Positions 45,627 to 56,978 of a DNA stretch of 64,000 bases are shown here, piece by piece (the stretch's first letter is position 1; each line of letters opens with the position of its first letter). Both the position numbers and the translations under genes were made by a program. Source of the stretch: Flabesymbios commensalis (lineage: Eukaryota > Annelida > Polychaeta > Terebellida > Flabelligeridae); contig OZ024914.1 in assembly GCA_964017125.1 (NCBI GenBank), forward strand, positions 15,541,508 to 15,605,507, given 5' to 3'. Under the pieces are notes generated by a model, which saw nothing but the letters and a program-made list of their open reading frames with translations, was not told the origin of the DNA and did not search any database.

Positions 45627-46318
45627 CAGGGGCGGATCCAGAAAATAATCTGACAGGGTTCCAATTTACTCAAATTATATATACATATATGTATCATATT
45701 ATGTGCCTATGTGTATCATATTTGTATCATATATATCATATACACGCTGGTGTTAGGCAACTCTGGTGTTTAGCGGTGTTTGTATCATTATATTATAATA
45801 TAGGCCTATATAAATTTAAGTCCCAATTATAAATAAAGTGATAAAGGTGAATGGACAAAAAAGGAAATAAGCGATATAAGATCAAACGTCCAATTTAAAT
45901 GTGAAAATCGCCAACTTTATAGTATATAATTATGTAGGTCGTATAGACTGGAGGGGTGGTGTGGATGTTATGTAATAGTCAAGGCGTCACTGTCGGCGTG
46001 ATTCATTGTTTACACATCAATGAGGCGGTGACAACTAATTGTACCTGCTAAGGACTTGCAGCCGACCACCCCTCCACACCTTCTAGTGCCAACGATTAGG
46101 CTTATCAATCACTTTAAATTACTTGTTTCCTTAATTAATATTAACGCAATATGCATGTCATTTTCGTTTTGGAAACCGGTCATTTTGTTTGTATAACATT
46201 GACAGGGTTCCAAACCTGAAAAATACCGTTTTTTATGTCTGAAACCCCATAATCTGATCGATTTGAAGATGCTGACAGGGTTCTGGAACCATGTCAACCC
46301 GGTCTAAATCCGCCACTG
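45627..46318. mobile_element. 692-bp hAT-type element, inside the larger hAT element
   Basis: Left CAGGGGCGGATCCAGAAAAT, right (reverse strand) CAGTGGCGGATTTAGACCGG; CAGGGTTCC-type words follow inside both ends. Flanks ATAATAAT and ATAATACT match at 7 of 8 positions. Confidence 0.8.
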
Positions 46319-46600
46319 ATAATACTCCTATCAGTGTACAAAGTATTGTATGGTAAATATAGGCCTACTATTTGGCGAATCATAATAAATTAATAAGTAC
46401 ATACTAGTATACAAATTGTCTGTGTCTAGAGCTTTACGTTGCAAAACACGCTAGCTTAAAAACTTGCAGTAGTCCTAATGATAGTAAAATTTTAGATCAG
46501 TGCCGCCAACATTTGGTCGCCACTGTAATACACGTTTAAATGAGCCTGAACACACATTGTGTCATGGAAAACATCAAGTCTATTAAAGGTACACGGATCA

Positions 46601-46686
46601 CAATTCTGCCCTGAAAATCTAAAAGGCAGTATCTGCGTACTTGAAGAGTAAACGGAACTGCCTTTTGGCTTTGCACGGCAGAATTG
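46601..46686. mobile_element. Family J hairpin, full length
   Basis: CAATTCTGCCCTGAAAATCT, AAAAGGCAGTATCTGCGTAC, TTGAAGAGTAAACGGAACTG, CCTTTTGGCTTTGCACGGCA, GAATTG. Longest symmetrical copy of the family. Confidence 0.75.
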
Positions 46687-46965
46687 TTTAGCGATAACAG
46701 GCACACTTTAGTTGCTCGTGACTGTGATATCAAATCAAATGTATTACCATAATACATTGTATCCGTACAAGATTCAGCCCGGGCATACGCTGATGAATTA
46801 GATTATTATTAGTTTAAAAATATATTTGTATGCAATTTATAGGAGGAGAAAATCACTGTTGTATCTATTTTTATACTCGGTCCATCAGCACATTTCGGGG
46901 ACAGAAAGGGTTATAGAAAGCAGCCGTGGGCCTACAATTGACTCATTATGTAACCTCACACCTTT

Positions 46966-47345
46966 AACCCTTACGCGACACTAACAGTTATATGTTCAAT
47001 TATATTTTTCACTAATTTGCAGCTATAATTGTCGATTCAATTTCTAGCTTCAAGTGACAAACTATAATCACGATTTAAAAAAATAGACAAATAAAAAAAC
47101 AATTTTTTGACTCAGCTGTTGCTTACTGGTGACCTGACGCAATGTATATATATTGCACATGTCAAAGGTAGTTTAGTTCGCTAGACAACTGACGTCTTGT
47201 AAACTTGTGCATAATTTCGTCTACTTTTATTTTTTTCTTGTTTTCAGTGTGTACAGCGCTCCGAATTTTTTGTTTGAACCGCTTCATAAAAAAATTGTAA
47301 TAATGATATATAAAAAATAGTAGTGTCCCGCAGTTAAAGGGTGAT
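46966..47345. mobile_element. piggyBac-type element, about 380 bp
   Basis: TTAACCCTTACGCGACACTA at left, TAGTGTCCCGCAGTTAAAGGG at right. A family D-like hairpin (TTTTTCACTAATTTGCAGCT / AGCTTCAAGTGACAAACTAT) is near the left end. Confidence 0.65.
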
Positions 47346-47712
47346 GTTTGCCGTCTAATTACTTTGGTCATCTTTGTTTGAACACTGCTGTTATATCATG
47401 TGTTAATCCTACGTACTTGCTGGTTAATTCTTGGCCCGATGTCTTGGACATTGGCCCGGCAATAGTAAGGTCACTGTAGATAAGACGTCGCGTTGTCACG
47501 GTCGTGTTTTTTGGCACTTACACAACATTGGTACTGAGTGGTATGAGCTATGGCAGTTTTAATATTACTGCTTTATAAGAGAACAGTTATAAACTACTTG
47601 TTCACTTGTTCATTCAAGTGACATTATTTGTCCGGTGCTGGGGAAATGTCGGCTAAGTATCTACGCAATTGGGCCAATATTGTGCAAATATTATGCAAAT
47701 ACCGGTCGATCG

Positions 47713-47818
47713 TCCCAACAAACACGAGAAATTGAACCTATAGTAATCTTAGTACACAGTCTTCAACGCTGGCCCAACATTATACCACCATTGGTTCAAT
47801 GCCCCGTGTTTTCTGGGG
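47713..47818. mobile_element. Family A palindromic MITE, full length but eroded left arm
   Basis: CCCAACAAACACGAGAAATT - GAACCTATAGTAATC - CAGTCttcAACGCTGGCCCAAC - ATTATACCACCATTGGTTCA - CCCCGTGTTTTCTGGGG. Confidence 0.7.
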
Positions 47819-48449
47819 CTTAGCTGCGAAGAACGAGGTGTTGTATGTGTGATTCTTAAACAGCGAGACATTATTGTTGAAATCACGCCCCCCCCTTCAA
47901 TGATTACTAGTCCTACCGTATAGTATGGTCACTTGTAAATGTTATATATCAATTCCTAGTTTCCAAAGACACGTCTAATAGCTATTTATTTATCTTGTGA
48001 ACTACACGAGCATACATACTAGTATATACAAGGCAGAACAAGCAATTAGCAGCATGATATTGTAAAAAAGGCGCACTTTTGTTATAAGTTGATGTAAGTA
48101 ATTGGACTAGTTTGGAAATAATTATAAAGTATTTAATAAATCATTTTTTAATATAATAGCTAAACGGATGGGAAAAGAATCATAAACTGAATGTTCCATA
48201 TCCCGCTATGATGATTTATGATTTGACTGTGAGCTATTTTGAATTAATTTAAGATGACTAGTACTCGTAAAGTACTCGTAAGTACTCGTTAAAAGTACTT
48301 TTATTTTTAAAAGTACTTGAGTACAAGTACGAGTACAAGTACTTTTTAAAAGTACGAGTACTGAGTACCGACGAGTACTGCAAAATCGGTACTCGAGTAC
48401 CAAAGTACCGAAGTACCGAGTACTTTGACCCCAAGCCTGTGGCTTACAC

Positions 48450-49350
48450 CACAGAGACCTGGTGACCACTTGTTAACCGTACAAGTTTTATTGTACATGT
48501 ATTCATAACATTCCACTAACAACAGTGAGACATCCCTCCAGGCAATATTAAATTAAAAGAATGTATTATACTCGTTTCTTATTGTATTTGTTACAAATTT
48601 ATATTTGTGATTGCGAACTTTTGATCTTGAAGTTGATCTTGATTGATCATAATATTACCGAAAATTAATTATCCTATCAAACGCACATCAAAATGAGGTG
48701 TTAAACACTTGGTCCTAGCTTTACCTTGTTAAAAACCATATTATATAAAAAGTGTGGTCTACAAATAGAGTAGCGGCCATCTTGAGTTTTTGAAAATTCG
48801 GTATCCTTACACCAATTTTGTTTTAGGGGATTTGTATTATGTTTATTGAAGATTCTGAACTGTTTGGTGAAAAATAAAAAAACATTTGCAGTTTGAGTCT
48901 GAATGTTTTTGCCGTAAAATGACTGTACCACAACTCAGCCTCTGTGTCTGCAGAAAATCTGATCGATGTCCTCTGAATATAGTTGTTTTAATTATTTGTC
49001 ATTCATAATAGAATTTATTAGATTTGTTATTTTTTTTAAATAAAAAAATAAATTGTTTTAATCAGTTTTAGCGTTTAAAAATATGTCACCATCATTGTAT
49101 TTTATTTTATATACTTTTTATATGTTATGTAGGCCTAGATACCTCTAGAGAGTCACAACTTTTCATATACATACTTTAAATGGAAGTCGTGGTGTAGGTT
49201 AACCTGTATGTGTCGGAATAGACTAAACAAAAATGTGTTTAACTTGAAATGAAAACAATTGGTGTTTCAGGGTGAAATCGAAATTCACTGCCCTAGGTTA
49301 ACAACTTCTAAATGATGTATCTAAAACCCACATAACCATTAGCATGAACA
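48450..49350. other. Intergenic stretch without recognised gene
   Basis: AT-rich. Nothing recognised beyond short homopolymers near 49030-49050. Confidence 0.4.
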
Positions 49351-49356
49351 TAACAT

Positions 49357-49567
49357 TAGGCCAGCGTAGAGCTCTAGCCTCTTTACGTTGTGGTATAGCT
49401 CCACTTCACATTGGATCAATAGAAAATGAAAAGCATTTCCTGATGTAGTGTAATTTTTATGCAGATTTACGAAATGAACTGTTCTTCAGAGATCAATCTA
49501 GTCACGCTATGTTCTTAGAATGGTCTATGAACGACAGTTTTAATTATTTATTGTCAAATTCAGCATG
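49357..49567 (+). pseudogene. LINE fragment: C-terminal end of a reverse-transcriptase protein
   Basis: One frame reads GQRRALASLRCGIAPLHIGS, then EKHFLM, a stop, CNFYADLRNELFFRDQ and a tail ending in a stop. The order RSALAxLRCGI-PL ... HFLxxCxxYxxLR is typical of the region after the reverse transcriptase in many invertebrate LINE proteins. About 25 residues normally between the two motifs are missing, and the internal stop shows that the copy is dead. Confidence 0.6.
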
Positions 49568-49591
49568 ATTAGCCATATATTATTTCATAAG

Positions 49592-50241
49592 GTCATGCCA
49601 AGGTAACCTCAAGATCATTTCAAGGTCAAGTTCTCAAAAATTAGACAAAATTAGCATTTTTATCATTTGTGAACCCATTTAAAATGACCTTGAGATGATC
49701 TTGTTGTGTCTTGTCGCGGTAACTTTGTGAACAGGTAAAGCGCAACGCCAGACACTGTCACCCCTCATACAGAGTGATATTATAGGCAGGGATAAATAAT
49801 TTGCACACTTTTTACCGGATAAAAAAATAATTTTGTTTTTTTCTGAGATGACCTTGGAAAGTTCAGAAAAGGTTACTACCACCTCCCTTTGACCCCGGAA
49901 TGTCAATAACCAACCCTAATATGTATGGGGAGCGTGTTCAGCTGAATTTAAACAGTAGGCTATACTTATGTCCAGCGTTAAGATCTTCAGTAGAATGCAA
50001 TAAATAGTACATAATATGATAAATTGTTTAAATTCGCTTGTGATTTGACCTTGAGATGACCTTGAAATGACCTTGGTCTGACCCCAGTCCATACCAACAT
50101 TGATATCCATTTTGATATCCTTAGGATATGATTGAAGCCTATCCAAATGATGTAGATATGGCTTGAAATTAGTCATTTTTTATTATTTAATTCAGCACAT
50201 AATGAACGATTAGCACCGAAATATTCTGCATGGAAAGGGTT
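49592..50241. mobile_element. Right part of a family L (piggyBac-type) element
   Basis: Ends CTGCATGGAAAGGGTTAA like the element at 56341. It contains 11-bp-periodic AGGTCA words (about 49592-49640) and the reverse array TGACCTTGAGATGACCTTGA at 50047. No left TTAACCCTTTC end was found. Confidence 0.55.
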
Positions 50242-51130
50242 AATTCAAGTTAGAAACCAACTAGAAATGATAAAAAAAGCAGATATATTTGCCAAAACTC
50301 ACAATACCCATCAGGGCGACATTTTTGAAGACAGATTTAAAAAAGAAGTGGATGGTGTAATCAAATCAAAGCACCAACAATTCAATACATTTGATCATGA
50401 TAAAGAACAAATGGCGATGATAGTCCGACAATATGAGAAATAATTATTGCAGAAATTAAAATCCAAGAGCAATAAGAGCTAAACTCGTCAGTGAAAAACG
50501 GGGAGAAAAACGACTCAGTTTATATGAATCCTAGTGTACCATCTAATCACCTACGTGATGCAGGACAGGAGAGACCGGACTCGTTACAACACCCTGTCCC
50601 CCAAAATAATATTAATGTCTCTCTAGCAGAAGGACAGACCGTATCATGGGATCAAAATGTCGATGAAACTGAATTCCCGGGGTTCATCGGTCTAACGATA
50701 AAGGCAAACAATACTATCCTCCTACAAACGATATATTTACCATTATTGACAAATAGTAGAGCAGTAGAAGACTTTAATATCTTGTTAGATAGCGGCAGTG
50801 AGCGCAACTGCATTTTAAATTCAGTTTCTAAAAAACTTGAAACAAAACAATATTGCTGTAGAAAAACTAAACTACTGGTCGTTCGATAATAGTAATGTGA
50901 CCCAAAGTGGACTGAGAAACCTGCATGAAGTAAATTTGTCATCATCAGTGAAGGTACAATGTTTAGGTGGTGAAATGATTAGTTACGAAATCTTCAAACC
51001 AAAACTGTCGAGTGTTATAATTAAAAAAACTTACACAGCTAGACGTGTCTTATCTAAATGCAGGTGAAGGTATAGAAATACATAATATGCTGATTGGTCT
51101 TAACTATTATTGCGATATAATATTGTAACC
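50170..51130 (+). mobile_element. Fossil LTR-retrotransposon fragment, probably BEL/Pao-like
   Basis: Coding remnant with a retropepsin-type active-site motif LLDSGS. The residues around it suit the aspartyl protease of BEL/Pao elements. No LTRs, reverse transcriptase or integrase are seen. It is broken, with several breaks, and is an old partial copy lying between a family L end and the tandem array at 51257. Confidence 0.6.
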
Positions 51131-51560
51131 AGACTTTATCAAATTGTCATGTGGGTTTGTCGCCCAGATTATACTTAGTTAGATTATATTATTTCAGATG
51201 CTTGTTTTAACAACCACAACACTTAAAATATGCCAAATGTAACCCCCTCTGTTCTATGCTGCATCTTTTCCTCTCCTCTGACGGCCGGGAATGGTGGTTC
51301 GTGTAAAGACGTTCACGATTTCTAGTCATTGGAGAGTATAGGGGTTGATGCACCTGCTATTCCTAATTCACGTACTTGTTCAAATAACTAGAGTGATTCA
51401 AATATCTTAATTGTGACATCCTCAGTTTTGTGTTGCATCTCTTCCTCTCCTCCAACGTCCGGGAATGGTGTGCGTCCTTATTCAGATGTACACCATTTCT
51501 GGTCGTTGGGGAGTAAGAGAATTGGTACACCTAGCTGTATCCCAGGGATGGGGTCAAGTA

Positions 51561-52368
51561 GGAGAGAGTGGGGCACCTTGACCATAGGGGTACGTTGAAC
51601 CACTTGACTTTTCTCTGTTTGAGTCACAATCGCCAGATATTCCCTTAATATGACCACCTGGTGGTATGTGAACGAACCAAAAATTAAAGGGCACATTTGA
51701 TCACCTCATCTAATTCTCTGCTATTTTTAAAAATTATCACCAAGAAAGTGAATTTTACGGGGTGATTTTAATTTCTTCTAATTCTTATTGAAACACAGTA
51801 TTAAATAACAATTTTCGTTTCACAGAAACACTTTCAAGGTCAATTTTGAATAAGATCTACTATTTCACATTTGTTTTGGCAAGAAAAAAATCGCAGCCAT
51901 TTTATCTTAAGGAATTTTAATGGGGCACGTTGAACCATGAAAAGTGGGTCACGTTGAACCATAGTTCAATGTAAAATTTAGGAGTGGGGCACCTTGAACA
52001 TAGGGGCACGTGGAGCCACTTGATTTTTCAATAAAAGTCGGGTGTTGTACAAACACAAATCGTATATAACAACGCTATCACAGATGGCAATAGTGCTGCT
52101 TATGTGTCATTTCAAAACCGTTATTTCATTTTTTTATCGTGGTTTAAGGTACCCCGACTCATGGTTAGGTGGGCAGGTTAAACCTATGGAAAAAAATAAT
52201 TGAAATGTGATTTTCATCTCAAGTGAGAGATTAAGTTCAAGTTATTTTATGCCAGGATGTTACATTTTTCTACAGCTGTCATTTGCCATACAAAAAACAA
52301 TTCAGTTCCATCCTGACTTGACAGGGAGTTGAAAAATCGAAAAATGGTTCAAGGTGCCCACTCTCCCC
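51561..52368. mobile_element. 808-bp element with GGAGAGAGTGGGGCACC ends, nested in the hAT element
   Basis: Left GGAGAGAGTGGGGCACCTTG, right (reverse strand) GGGGAGAGTGGGCACCTTGA, TA on both sides. Subterminal words such as GGGTCACGTTGAACCA recur inside. Removing it puts the hAT terminus next to its own AAGTAC array. Superfamily not assigned. Confidence 0.8.
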
Positions 52369-52504
52369 TACATGGTACTTGTACTTACTTGTGCTTTGTA
52401 CTTGAGCTTTAAAAATGTACTTGTACTTGTACTCAAGTACATAAAGAAGTACTGGGTACTTGAAGACAAGTACATTGCAAGTACATCCCGTTTTGTCCAA
52501 AAAA

Positions 52505-53490
52505 ATATAAATTAAAATTTACTTTTTCAGTTATTCAGTGCAATATTTTCTAGAATATAAATTTAAGAATAATTCAATTGTTGAACGCAAAACAAATTTA
52601 GTTTATCTATAGATATGTATCTATTTAAAGCGCTATGACAAATTCTTGTTCTCGGTGAGCTGTATATTGTCCCTTTGATCTTTCATTTAGACTTCTAGTG
52701 AGCCGGCCAGATAGATGTACAGATGAAATTGTTAAACAAACACATTTGATAAATGTCTCGTGTATGCTGCAGACGGGGTGAGTTTTCATTGTTTGCACGA
52801 CTACCTCTTTTAAAACCTTATAATTGCGAGGGTCATCCATGTTCACGTTTCAAAAAGTACTGTTCAATCGATATTGTAACATGAAAGCATTACAATTATA
52901 TTTTAATTGGTCCGGGCAACCTATATTGTCGCCTGTTATGCTAAAATTATTACGAACAGACAACCTAGAGTTAGAAGGGTTAAGTGTCAGATTGACCGGG
53001 CGCGTGTGAGAGCAATTAAAACAGCAGCGTTAAGAATCACGCCTTCATTAACACTTTCAGTGCGGCGAGCTATTATCATGATTATATTCAAGTTTTAAAC
53101 CACAATACTTCCCCGTTAAGATCAAATAAATGGGCAATAAAACATATACGCTGAATTTTTCTTATTATTTGAATTTACGACATCATTTCAGCACTGAACA
53201 CCATTATTGACATTATAGGCTAATAATTGTATATCCTCTAGTTAATTATTTAAGGTAAAAATTGCTCAATTACTTCATATTTGATTTGTTCAATTGAGTG
53301 GAAGATATGGTTGACCATGCCGTTTTTGCTGGCAAATTAAGAATTCAAACAAATGAAGTTTAATTGTATTCCTCGTTAATAACTCTGACATTAATATCTA
53401 GTGAAAGGATATTTTTTCGCAATACATTGGTCATTATGTTTAATGTCAACAGACATACCCTAGTTATTAAAAACACCTCCCAGTAGGCCT
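52505..53490. other. Interior of the hAT element, no gene recognised
   Basis: AT-rich sequence between the left AAGTAC array and a degraded family A palindrome. TTAACACTTTCAGTGCGGCG at 53048 resembles a family B terminus, without a partner. Confidence 0.4.
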
Positions 53491-53497
53491 ACTGCAC

Positions 53498-53592
53498 CCA
53501 GCGAACACGAGATGTTGTGTTAGTTGATTGTCAATATCGTCGATGATTACCCAGCAATAAGCCAGCATTGGGCCATTGCGCCGTGCCCGCCG
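53498..53592. mobile_element. Family A palindromic MITE, degraded
   Basis: ACCCAGCGAACACGAGATGT terminus is clear; then GTCAATATCGTCgatGATTACC and AAGCCAGCATTGGG, CCATTGCGCCGTG. Arms match poorly. Confidence 0.6.
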
Positions 53593-55285
53593 GAGTCAAC
53601 CCACAATAGAGCATAGTAGTGATTCTTTTCAATACTGGAAAACAAATATAAATGTTTCCCCAATTTAAGCAATCTGGTGTTAAAGTGCCTGACTGTCTCT
53701 GCATCATCTGCTGCAGTCGAGATACTATTTAGTATTGCAGGCAATGTATTTCGACAAGAGAGATGCCAACTGAGCGATTCAACGTTTCAAAAACTTATGT
53801 TCATCAGATGCAATCCCAGAAATGAATGACTGTATAATAGCAGTCAATACTCAGATATTCAATGGATAAAAATATTATTGAGCTCACATTGACTCACATT
53901 TGTGGCCCTCGTGACAGCGGTTATTTTTAATCTTAGCGATGGTCTCCCAGCCATGTAATTTGGTGAAATATTTAACTTGTTCTGTTAATATCATTCAATA
54001 CATAAATATGCAATGAATGAACAATTTAATGAGCTCAGATTGACTGTTAATATAATTCAATAGACTAATATGCAATGAATAAATGAGTTATTCAACTCAG
54101 TATGACCTTTGTTTCTTAATTTATGCATTTACGAAATACCGGTATATTTTTTTACACGTTGTATTATACATTTGTACCTTGGTACTTGGTAATTGTGCCC
54201 AGGTACATTTGCAATGTACTTGGGTAGTACCCAAGTACATTTCGCAAAACCCTGTAGGCCTACTTGTACTTGTACTTGAACATTTTTAATATACTTGTAC
54301 TTGTACCTAAGTACTGAAGTGATGTACTTGCCCCAACCCTGCTGTATCCTCTGTGACAGATTAAAGTAGGCCTAGGTGTTCAAATAACCAGAATCATTTG
54401 TGTTGCATCTCTTCCTCTCCTCTGACTGCCGGGAATGGTGTCCGTACTTATTCGGACGTGCACGATTTCTGGTCGTTGTGGAGTAGCCTACAGGAATTGA
54501 TGAACCTGTATCCTGCGACAGATTCTGGTATAGGCCTACCTGTTCAAATAAACAGAATGATTCAAATATGTCAATTGTAACACCCTCAGTTTTCTCTATG
54601 ATAGATTCAGGCAACAAGTTACTTGTTCAAATAACCAGAATGATTTTGTGTTGCATCTCTTCCTCTCCTCTGACGTCCGGGAATGGTGTGCGTCCTTATT
54701 CGGACGTACACGACTTCTGGTCGTTGGGGAGTATATGAATTGATGCACCTGAATTCAGTGGACCCTAAAAGACTGACGAAAACAAACGTTATTCCGGGGC
54801 GTTACCCTGGAAGGACAAGGAGGTAAAAAACAAACCATTTACAATTATCAAGGTGCCGTCCTCTGGTTCCAACATTTACCATTTATCAATTTAATTATAC
54901 AAGTGACGTGTGTCCTACACAAGACTGTGAGTCTGTGGGATATCCCGCCGCCCTCGTTTTAACCCGATTAAAATATTTTCTGTTTTTCAGAGGTAGATTT
55001 GTCCTGTATAAAACTAAGACGCATGCGCGCTAAGTCGAAAATAATTTTCAGTTTGTCAGATTTCTTGGTTTACTTTAGATTATCGTTTTTCAAAATACAG
55101 CTTTAAAATCCTTATTAAGAATTCGGTGCATATTTTTTATAAACAATATTTTTTCTTAATATGTTAATATATAATTAAAGCATAAAGGCAATTAAATCTA
55201 GGTCTATGAGCCATGATTTCTATTTTTCACTCATTATCGCCCACTTTCCACACTGCCCTATACTATAGTATAGACTATAGTGGTA

Positions 55286-56113
55286 TACTCGCCGTCAAAT
55301 TAACCAGGATCGCATGATTTTCGGCGATTTCTCCGTCAATTCTGAACCGATTTTCTTAAAATTTTGCAAAGGCCATTTTCTATTCAAATCCTAACAGCCC
55401 TTAAAATTTCGTAAAATTATATATAGTCAGATTCACATTAAATTCATCAACCAGGATTATTGAATTTCGCGGATTTCTCAGTCAATTCTCAACCAATTTT
55501 CAAAAAATTTCACACACACTATTTTCCATTCATGTCGTAACTACCCTGAAAATTTCGCGAAGTTTTGATAAGTATTGTAGAAGTTAGACCATTTGACATG
55601 TAATAAAATTCTGAGACGAGGCTAATGGCTTTATAGAGGGCAACATTTTTATTTATTTACTACATGTCAAATGGTCTCACTTTTAAAATACTTATCCTAA
55701 CTCCGCGAAAATTTCAGGGTAGTCACGACATGAATGGAAAATAGTGTGTGTAAAATTTCATGAAAATTGATTGAGAATTGACGGGGTAATCGGCGAAATT
55801 CATCCACCACGGTGAATGTGAATCGTGGTATAGCGTATTTCAAAAGTTTGACATGTAGAGAGGGTCTAATCATGTAATGAATTGAAATTACGACGTTTCT
55901 CTTTAAACCCATTGAACTAATTTTGGAATTTTATTACATGGCAAATGGTCTAACTTTTGAAATATTAAATATTATTTTGCGAAATTTTTACCCTTGTTAG
56001 GATTTTAATAGAAAATGACCTCTGCAATATTTCAAGGAAATCTGTTCAAAATTGACGGAGAAATCGCCGAAAATCATGATCCTGGTTGATCATTTTTAAT
56101 TTGACGGCGAGTA
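55286..56113. mobile_element. 828-bp foldback element with TA flanks
   Basis: Left TACTCGCCGTCAAATTAACC, right (reverse strand) TACTCGCCGTCAAATTAAAA, TA on both sides. Nearly the whole element is an imperfect inverted repeat centred near 55620: TTAGACCATTTGACATGTAA pairs with the segment near 55660, and TTTTCCATTCATGTCG with one near 55730. Tc1/mariner-like by its TA flanks. Confidence 0.8.
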
Positions 56114-56547
56114 TAGGCTACCTCAGTTACGTCAGTTCCTGGGCCCTGGCCCTGCCCCTGGCCATCGACATCGTCCATCGTTGACTTAATATGTAACGTT
56201 AACATAAGATAACGATCATAGTGGTGGCTGAATGCTTCTGCTCGTGCCTAGGCCACAGTTCACTATAGTATAGATAATAGTAGACCTAGAAGAACTTAAA
56301 TCACATCAACGACAACGTTAATCAGTTAATCTTAATCCTGTTAACCCTTTCAATGCCTAATAATTCAGCCCCTGCCAGTTTCTACAATGCCTAATTACTT
56401 GAGCATAATGGTTATTTTTGTTAAAAAAAATTAATTGAGATTCTTCAGAAGGCCTACAAAATATAATTCATAGTTAACTCCCATATTTGTAACTGGCAAT
56501 TTATGGTGGGACGGGTTGGGGTTGCACTTCACTGGGGTTAAACGCAA

Positions 56548-56586
56548 AGGTCATGCCGAGGTCATGTCAAGGTCATGTGAAGGTCA
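56548..56586 (+). promoter_or_regulatory. Four AGGTCA half-sites, 11-bp period (DR5-type)
   Basis: AGGTCA at 56548, 56559, 56570 and 56581, separated by TGCCG, TGTCA and TGTGA. Spacing of five fits the RAR/RXR response-element rule, and TCAAGGTCA within it fits the ERR/SF-1 extended half-site. It lies inside a mobile element, so function is unproven. Confidence 0.4.
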
Positions 56587-56950
56587 ATCTCGGAAAAAAT
56601 ACAATTTTATGCCTTCCGACTTGATTTATGCGTGAGCTAAGTGTTATATATGACTGTACAGTTGGATCATTCAGGGTCAAGCACCATTTTAGAAGGTGTC
56701 GCAAGTAATTTTAAGGTACCCGAGGAGTACCTGAGTAGTGATAGCCCCTTCGGATTTCCCTTATTTTCACCTTCGGATAAATTCATTATTCAATTCCCCC
56801 TTCTCCAGGACTAAAATTGAATACCAAAAGTGACCAAATAATAGTAATGTGGAAATATGCCTTGAATTGCAACAAATTTACATATGACCAGATGACTGTG
56901 TGGAAAGGGTAACACGGGTTGGAGTTCCACTATACCGAGGTGGTGTGCAA

Positions 56951-56978
56951 AGGTCATTCCAGGGTCATATCAAGGTCA
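56951..56978 (+). promoter_or_regulatory. Three half-sites, 11-bp period (DR5-type)
   Basis: AGGTCA-TTCCA-GGGTCA-TATCA-AGGTCA, in the second unit of the family L direct repeat. Confidence 0.35.

Larger units (their letters stand above)
44942..48439. mobile_element. hAT-type element, 3.5 kb, with nested insertions
   Basis: Ends CAGGCTTGGGGCGAGTACT and (reverse strand) CAGGCTTGGGGTCAAAGTAC, flanked by the perfect 8-bp duplication TGGCTTAC (44934-44941, 48440-48447). Both ends carry about 170 bp of AAGTACT/GAGTAC words in both orientations. No transposase frame is seen. At least four later elements lie inside, so the original was probably much shorter and non-autonomous. Confidence 0.88.
51543..54341. 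mobile_element. hAT-type element, 2.8 kb, inside the tandem array
   Basis: Left CAGGGATGGGGTCAAGTA, right (reverse strand) CAGGGTTGGGGCAAGTACAT, flanked by the perfect 8-bp duplication CTGTATCC (51535-51542, 54342-54349). AAGTAC word arrays occur at both ends, but the left array is displaced to 52371-52490 by the nested element. No transposase frame. Confidence 0.88.
51257..54770. repeat. Four-unit tandem array split by a hAT element
   Basis: Units begin near 51257, 51431, 54401 and 54649, each with GCATCT(C/T)TTCCTCTCCTC, CCGGGAATGGTG and TTCTGGTCGTTG(G)GGAGTA. Without the insertion, spacing is about 174, 163 and 248 bp. No coding frame is shared by the units. Confidence 0.85.

Noticed and set aside
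47640-47700. Additional family A copy next to 47713
   Set aside because: GGGCCAATATTGTGC and GCAAATATTATGC show some symmetry, but neither termini nor centre fit.
53048-53220. Family B element starting TTAACACTTTCAGTGCGGCG
   Set aside because: Only one end resembles the family; no stem or second TTAA end was found.
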